Source of the DNA: Allodiplogaster sudhausi
Lineage: Eukaryota; Nematoda; Chromadorea; Rhabditida; Diplogasteridae
Assembly: GCA_945643635.1 (NCBI GenBank)
Contig: CALZFC010000001.1
Coordinates: 2,517,501 to 2,581,500, forward strand
Direction of reading: 5' to 3'
DNA length: 64,000 nt
This document shows positions 58,137 to 64,000 of the stretch, one piece after another (within the stretch, counting starts at the first letter, position 1; the number at the start of each line of letters is the position of its first letter). The notes beneath the pieces were generated by a model. That model searched no databases. It was not told where the DNA came from and saw nothing but the letters and a program-made list of their open reading frames with translations. Made by a program: the position numbers and the translations under genes.

Positions 58137-58898
58137 TCACGGCTTCTTGGCCGCCGTAATGACGAGTATTCCACGGGTGTCCAGCTTGGTCCGAAGCGTG
58201 TCCATGTCCACGTCGTACGTTCGCTGCACGCAACGCGTCGCATCGCCTCCACCTTTTAAAACGAAGTGGCCACGTTACAAACCATTTTTCCTCGCATATT
58301 TTGTTCTGATATATTATTCATACGTGCCACACACTCGCTGGCGTACTACTAGTGTACCGTGGTTTTGGAGGGGGGGGGGAGTCTACCAAAAAACGACAAA
58401 TCTACCAAAACTGAACATCATGTATCGACGGATCTATAATATAACAAAAATTCAGCGAAATATGTTACTCGTTCTACAATTAGAAATGTTTGTGAGCAGA
58501 AAGCGTAGTTGTCGCACGAAGAACGAAGTGTAATATAAATTAAGTTGTTTTTTCTTCTCTTTTCTCACGTACGCTTTTTGCGTCCGAGCCAATGACGCTG
58601 CAGCTCCACGTGATGCTCGAGGTGCACCTCTATCATGTGGCCCGTGATTGGTGTCACCTTTGAAAAAAATTTGTTTCTTCTTCTTCTTCTTCTCTTCTTC
58701 TTCTTTTCTACCTTTTCTTCGCATTCTTCTTCGTATTCTTACTTGATTCAGTACTTTAGCTCTTTAGTGTATAAAAACAAACTACTACTTAAATATTGAG
58801 AGAAGAATAAGAAAAATAGCAGATTATTTTAACGAGCACCTTTATTTCGTTGCTTGTAAAGTTCTGGACCTCGAGATCGACCTCGAATCTTTTATCAC
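58137..58898 (-). CDS. Small heat shock protein (alpha-crystallin domain), 5' end not found
   Basis: ATP-independent chaperone. Minus-strand exons: 58840-58898 (DKRFEVDLEVQNFTSNEIK, the start of the alpha-crystallin domain), 58573-58657 (ITGHMIEVHLEHHVELQRHW), 58137-58252 (RTYDVDMDTLRTKLDTRGIL then VITAAKKP and stop). Phases match if the 58573 donor is GTACGT. The central part is short and diverged from typical family members (the usual acidic loop and G-x-x-SR-x-F are replaced by LGRKKRGGDATRCVQ). The first exon is not visible before the GC-rich repeat at 58986, so the copy may be truncated. Confidence 0.75.
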
Positions 58899-58985
58899 CT
58901 GTGATATGCATATCGATTTGTGTTATTCACTAAATAACGAAATTATGAAGTTGAGGCTGTCCAAGGAGCGTATGATCAGGGATGG

Positions 58986-59142
58986 CCAAAGCTTGCAACG
59001 GGCCCAGAGCACGGCTCGGCCCGTTGCAAAATTGGCGGGCCCGGGCCCATATGTAGTATATTGAAGGTAGGGCCCGGCCCGGCCCGGCCAGCTTGCCACC
59101 CGGGCCCGGCCCGGCCCGCTTACCCTTGAGGCCCGGCCCGGC
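58986..59142. repeat. GGCCC/GCCCGG-rich repeat
   Basis: Overlapping GGGCCCGGCCCGGCCC motifs, including palindromic GGGCCCGGGCCC, with AACGGGCC at one end. It resembles the ACGGCCCGG units in the guanylyl cyclase introns. Confidence 0.8.
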
Positions 59143-59329
59143 TTTCTTTCTCGATGATTACGGTAACTTTGGGCGGTTCGAAATGAGGGGAAAATAAAAG
59201 ATTTGAAATCGAGACCTGAAAGAAGAAAACTTTAATGAATATGAAAATTTTGCCAATTTTCATATTCATTAAAGTTTTCTTCCCGATACAATACAGATGT
59301 GGCTACAATATTCGTATAAAATGAGATTA

Positions 59330-59450
59330 GAGAGAGCGAAAGATAGAGCGAGAGACAGCGAAGGAGAGAGAGAATGAAAGTGAGAGAGTAAGATAGAGAG
59401 AGAGTGAGAGAGAGAGAGGGAGTAAGGGTGAGAGAGAGAGCGTGAGAAAA
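59330..59450. repeat. GA tract
   Basis: Imperfect GA repeat. Preceded at 59213-59285 by an inverted repeat (AAACTTTAATGAATATGAAA against TTTCATATTCATTAAAGTTT). More GA sequence is at 59740-59835 and CT sequence at 59980-60270. Confidence 0.85.
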
Positions 59451-60166
59451 TGAAATAATGAGTATTACGACAAGAAAGTAAAAATCTAGGAATAAAGAAG
59501 TCGATTGTGACCAAAAAACCAAATCTTATGAGGATTGCACTTATTAAATGAGAAGTGAGGTTAAGCGTAAAAAAATTAAAGTCGAATAAAGAAAGGATGT
59601 ATGTACATGTGGTGAAAAGGACAGCTAAGAGGAGACTATACATACATATGTATAATCCTTTATGTAAAAATGTACTTCCAAGTGACTAGACAATTTTTTT
59701 TCTGTTCATCAGTTCCTTTATATAGCAGAACAAAAGACAAAGGGCGAGAGAGAGAGAGACAGAGAGAGAGAGAAAGAGAAAGAGAGAGACAGAAAGAGAG
59801 AGAGAGCGAGTGAGAGAGAGAAAGAAAGAGAGAAAGATCGAGAGATGTTTTCAAGAAGAATTCGGTCTCATTGTCGCTTCTCAGAAAGTCTGCTCGTTTG
59901 CAAATGGGACTTTCTTTGACTTCATCTACATACTTGTCGTTTGGTCATTGTTCAAGCTCACTCTTTCCCCCTTTCTCTACTCTCTTTTCCCTTCCTCTCT
60001 CTCTCCATCTCTTTCTCTATTTCTCTCTCTCCCTCTTTTCTCTCTTCCTCTTGCTTATCACCAGATTCGAGAAGAATTTATCCTCATAGTCGCTATCCGT
60101 TCGGTCGCCGAAAACATTTTCTCTCCCTATCTCTCGAGCCCAATCTTTCCCACACTCCTGACCCAT

Positions 60167-60213
<47 letters not shown>

Positions 60214-60819
60214 CTCTTTCTCTTTCTTTCTTTCTCTCTCTCTCTCTTTCTCTCTCTCTACTCTCTGTCTCATTCTCTCTTTGCAACATATCCCGTGTGT
60301 TTTGGCAGCTGGCGAACAAAGACACAAAACCAACATCTGCTTGCTTACATTAGCAGCTCCTCACGTGTGTTTGTTTGTTTGTTTGTCTGCAACAGCTGTT
60401 TATTCCAAATAGCACCAAGAATTCGGAATGCATTTTTTCTCTCTGTTTTCTCGACTGGACACGTGGCAATCTCTGGTGGATTAGGAAAATAGAGGCTGAA
60501 AAAAGAAATCCACTTTGAGTTTAACACAGATGCAGAATCTATCCAATAGATAAAATAAATTATACTGGAAAACAAATAGGGGATATTGCTTAAAAGATGT
60601 ACACTAGCTTGAGGAGTCTATGTTGATAGCATTAAAAGTGATAAGACATAAAAGAGTGAATTTTGTCTGCATTTAATTCTTTCCTAGAATATGCACAATA
60701 TTTTCGGAATCATTCGTATAGATGATATCGCGCTACGGAAACCATGGAATATACTGCATGCCGTGAATGAGACACAGCAGACGGATTATGATTGTTACCA
60801 TTGGATCTAACTAAAAAAA

Positions 60820-62310
60820 TGTGAGGTCAGACTATGTGACCTCGGATTGTGATTCAAATCACATTTGCTAGCTTGCTCATACAAGTGCGAACGGCTTTTG
60901 CTTTTAAATTTGTCTTCTGGCAGATTTTTGTGCAGGACTCGTCTTGGCTTTCGTACAATGGGAAAGAAAGTGTATTTGAGATTATGCATTGAACTTTCCG
61001 TACCGAAAGCTAAATGAAGGAACTATGTCTTTTTTTTTGTTCGAGCTGCTGCGTGAAGAGAAGCTCTCTTCTGCTGATCCCAGGAAAGCAGAGAAAAGCT
61101 AGGGCGAGACTTTGATCTCGGATTGATATTTTGTTTTACTTACAACAAATTTTTTCTAGCTTGCTCGCAAAAGTGCAAACGGCGAAAACTGAAGTGTTCA
61201 GTTGTACAACGATTAAGAAAGCTACCGTAGAAAGTACGAAAAATGTCCAAAGAGATCCCTGGGAGTCTCAATTGTTCTCCGGAATTGGCATTTAATATCA
61301 CTCGGGACCACACAATTACGATACGATTCCCTCCCGACGACACAGACAAATTTGTCCAAGACTTGTCCGAGACAAGTTTCTGGGGGGGGGCAGGTAAATT
61401 TCCTAGACAGTAAGAGAAAGGGCATTCATATCTTCCTGATACTTGGAAAGAAAATGAATGAAAATCAAAATATCAGAACATTTTCGTCCAGTACTATATG
61501 TTATTTATTGCATCTGGCACTGATGTGTCTCTTATGATTAGATATGTCTGAGACACTTTTGGGAAGACAAAAATTTGTACCAGACATTTGTAGAATGTCT
61601 GGAACACTGTCCAAGACAGCCATGTGACGGCGAGAGAGCGTGCAATTTGAAGAGAGGCGATAGAAAACGCGCAAAAGGTCATTTCGAGTCTCTAACATAA
61701 GATAGAAGTTATAAAGTCGACAGATTGCGCGCGCTGTCGCACTAAATGTGGAGCAAAAGAACATAATTATTTGGTTTTCTCTTTTTTTGTAAAAAAAAAA
61801 AAAAACTTTTCAACCTACTATGCTCTCGTTTTCATATGTAAATGTGTCGATAAAATGTTTCCTAAGTTTCTTTGAAGCGTCATGTACAATAAAATGGCTT
61901 AGGCATGTCCAAGACGCTCTTCTGTGTCCTCGAGTGACAATTATCGTGCGGCCAGTGATTTCTCTACTTTATTGGAGTTCGCCTTCTGGCAGATTGTAGG
62001 AGGACCTTTGTACTATCAGGAAGGGCGTCTCGTCTTATTGTATTACCCATGCCGAAGGCTTTTATGATCATGGTAATAGAAAATCCTATCTGATCTCCCG
62101 GAAATAAAAAAAAACAGACGTATGCCTTTGACCTCGGATTGATATATGCAGAGATCATATTTTTTAAGCTTAATTGTGCAAGTGTAAACAGGTAGACTGA
62201 AGTGATAAATAATACAAAGAGTACGAATTTCCGAGAAAAAAATACTTAAAAAAAATGTAATCTCCATGGGAATCTTCATTGTTCTCCTGATTGGCATTTC
62301 TTCGAATGCG
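60820..62310. repeat. Diverged direct repeats of about 0.3-1 kb
   Basis: CTCGGATTG(A/T)(T/G)AT followed by a conserved TTGCTC/ATTGTGCAAGTG(C/T)(A/G)AAC(G/A)G segment recurs at about 60838, 61119 and 62132. A second segment (CAATTGTTCTCCGGAATTGGC; CATTGTTCTCCTGATTGGC) recurs at 61268 and 62277, and CCTTCTGGCAGATT at 60917 and 61983. No ORF is conserved. Around it (60500-62890) no gene is seen. Confidence 0.6.
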
Positions 62311-62747
62311 AGCGTTCTTGTTTTTATGGTACATATTACGGAGAAGCTCTTAAGCGCTCGTGACTTGAGGGCATTTCATAATGATAAATAATAAGCACAT
62401 GAAAATTTGGACTTTGCTCCGAGGTGGATTAATACATGTGTATATAAAAGAAGATCTGCTATGCCCTTCCGCGAAGTACTCAAAAAGCGAAGTGTACAGT
62501 TCAACGGTGTTCCTTTGACTCTTTAAATTTACTTGCTATCTTCGTTCTTTCAATTGACTAGTTGCCAATTCTCCTTTGTCTATTGTCTATTATCACACTC
62601 AACTTAGTATACATACATGCATACTTACGTATGTCAACAAAATGTCTGAAAATTTGTCTGTTGTACTCGTCGTTTGTCATGGCTGTTATCAGTTGTGAAA
62701 CAAAGAGTATGCAGAAAAAGAGTGAGTATCGTAACTATGACCAGGTT

Positions 62748-62875
62748 TGAAGGAGACAGAAAACTCAACTGTAATCTGTTTGAATTTTCTTGACCGTGTC
62801 TCTTTAAATCACATGCACTATCAACCAGCAAAAAGGTGCGAATTCAAATGTTAGTTTTTTAAGCTCCTTCAAGTA
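62748..62875 (-). mobile_element. GAATTCGCGC-family MITE, complete
   Basis: It runs from TTTGAAGGAGACAG to AAGCTCCTTCAAG, with interior TTTTCTTGACCGTGTCTC and AAAAAGGTGCGAATTCAAA. It ends 20 bases before the start codon of the chemoreceptor. Confidence 0.75.
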
Positions 62876-62894
62876 AGCAGACGGAGAACCGATC

Positions 62895-63365
62895 ATGTCT
62901 GGATCCGGCATGGAGATCTCGGAAGACGCGCGAACCGCCATCAGCGTCATCGAATGGAGCTGCATCGGTACGGCAATTTTTCATTAATGCGGAAAAGTTT
63001 GCCCGCAGAAACCGATATGTGTCTCTCTCGAAAAGGAAGAAATGATCATTTTATTTTTTATGATTTTTTCTATAGCCTTCATCTAAAATTTCTTTAAAAT
63101 TGAAAAGGTGGATAAGGTAAGCTCATGCAGGGAGTATATTCTAACCTTGTTTATAACAACAACAACAAAATTGTCATTATTAACAGTAGCCATCTTTCTT
63201 CTCTCAGTCCTTGCGATCGTCGCCAACGGCACCGTGATCGTGCTCTCTCTCACGAGATCGAGCGCACAAATCGGCAAGTACAGATACTACATTATGGCCT
63301 TTGCACTCCACGACATATTCTTCACGATCATCTGCATCATTCTTCGACCGGTTAGCAAATTCCTG

Positions 63366-63411
<46 letters not shown>

Positions 63412-64000
63412 CTATATAAAAGAGTATATAGTGCTAATAATTCCGCGTCTCAAAAACATTAAGCATTTCAGGTGGCTGGCGCGTACAAGGGCGCCTACTT
63501 CATGTTCATGCCCGGACCCTTCAGTACTCCGTTTGTTTCTTCAGACTAACTTGAAGAAGAATAAATCCTTGATCGAGATAGTTTTCTGCTTTCTCGTTTG
63601 TTACCTCAGAAACGAGAGAGCGACGACACAAGTCAGGCAACGGCAAAAGGCCATACGCTCATATTGAAGGAACCATGATAGTACATTGGGGCCATTTTGA
63701 ACGCGCGCCTTCAAATATTTCTCCCTTTGTCTGATTGGAGAGCTACTAGTTATAGTAAACAAAAATTAGTCAGCGCCAAATTTTTTTGACCATGTAACGA
63801 GTGTACAAAAAAAATGGTTCAAACTCTTTTTGAAGTACTTGTCAGACAGATGCGAATAGATCGACGTTCCTTAAACCTACAATATGTTAATTATTCAGTA
63901 GACTTCTTACTCTTTTAATACACGTTTATTTGATATGTACATATGTAGTCAGTAAGAATGGGGCATCGTTTCCAGCTTGAGCACTGGCCTCTACGGCGGC
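62895..64000 (+). CDS. Seven-transmembrane chemoreceptor, 3' partial
   Basis: Nematode serpentine-receptor-type G protein-coupled receptor. Exons: 62895-62967 (MSGSGMEISEDARTAISVIE, extracellular N-terminus), 63187-63350 (TM1 IFLLSVLAIVANGTVIVLS, loop SQIGKYRY-like AQIGKYRYYI, TM2 MAFALHDIFFTIICIILRP), 63472-63530 (GAYKGAYFMFMPGPFST), 63976 to the window end (LSTGLYGG). Phases match at every junction. The TM1 Asn and the TM2 HD motif fit the Str/Srh/Srd-like superfamilies, but the exact family cannot be set from this part. Confidence 0.75.
63370..63406. repeat. (TA)n microsatellite
   Basis: About 17 TA units in the second chemoreceptor intron. Confidence 0.95.
63664..63876. mobile_element. 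MITE of the 56876 family in a chemoreceptor intron
   Basis: The ends TTGAAGGAACCATGATAGTA and GACGTTCCTTAAA are inverted. The interior ATTTTGAACGCGCGCCTTCA and AAAAATGGTTCAAACT are reverse complements of the copy in the lipase intron. Confidence 0.7.

Overview
The window is eukaryotic and almost certainly from a free-living nematode, probably a rhabditid/diplogastrid relative (the genus is inferred, not shown). Evidence: an intact two-exon cuticle collagen with an N-terminal membrane anchor, a furin-like site and Gly-X-Y blocks; a receptor-type guanylyl cyclase of the nematode gcy type; an ABCB9/HAF-type half transporter; nematode-style class-3 lipases; a serpentine chemoreceptor start; and genes cut into many small GC-rich exons separated by AT-rich or CT/GA-rich introns.

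Layout: 1-8.9 kb, plus-strand receptor guanylyl cyclase, 5' end outside the window, about 22 exons, with three frame-breaking indels in its last three exons. 8.9-10.5 kb, gene-free. 10.5-24.2 kb, minus strand: a cysteine-rich domain, an acidic segment and then Thr/Ser/Pro-rich sequence, joined by in-phase splice sites across very long introns; one intron holds a 1.6 kb CCCCTCT-type tract. 15-30.5 kb, dominated by CT/GA tracts in both orientations, with few exons. 31-33.2 kb, plus-strand secreted cysteine-containing protein behind a TATA box. 35.2-43.5 kb, plus-strand ABC half transporter of about 22 exons, nearly complete. 44.4-45.6 kb, minus-strand collagen with its own TATA box. 48-51 kb and 55.2-57.8 kb, a tandem pair of class-3 lipases: the first is a decayed pseudogene, the second is intact (291 aa). 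58.1-58.9 kb, minus-strand small heat shock protein lacking a recognised first exon. 62.9-64 kb, start of a seven-transmembrane receptor running off the window.

The genes do not form one pathway. Most belong to large nematode families used in sensing (guanylyl cyclase, chemoreceptor), surface or extracellular matrix (collagen, secreted and mucin-like proteins), lysosome-related transport (ABC transporter), lipid digestion and stress.

The most interesting non-genic signal is a family of short elements with TTAAAGGAGC-like ends and a GAATTCGCGC core. They sit inside introns of several genes, sometimes fill nearly the whole intron, and their terminal CTTTAAAG/TTAAG supplies the 3' splice site. 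They behave like introner elements. Other notable signals are repeated CG (not AG) 3' splice-site positions, the 1.6 kb homopyrimidine tract, and recurrent single-base frame breaks that may reflect either gene decay or an unpolished assembly.
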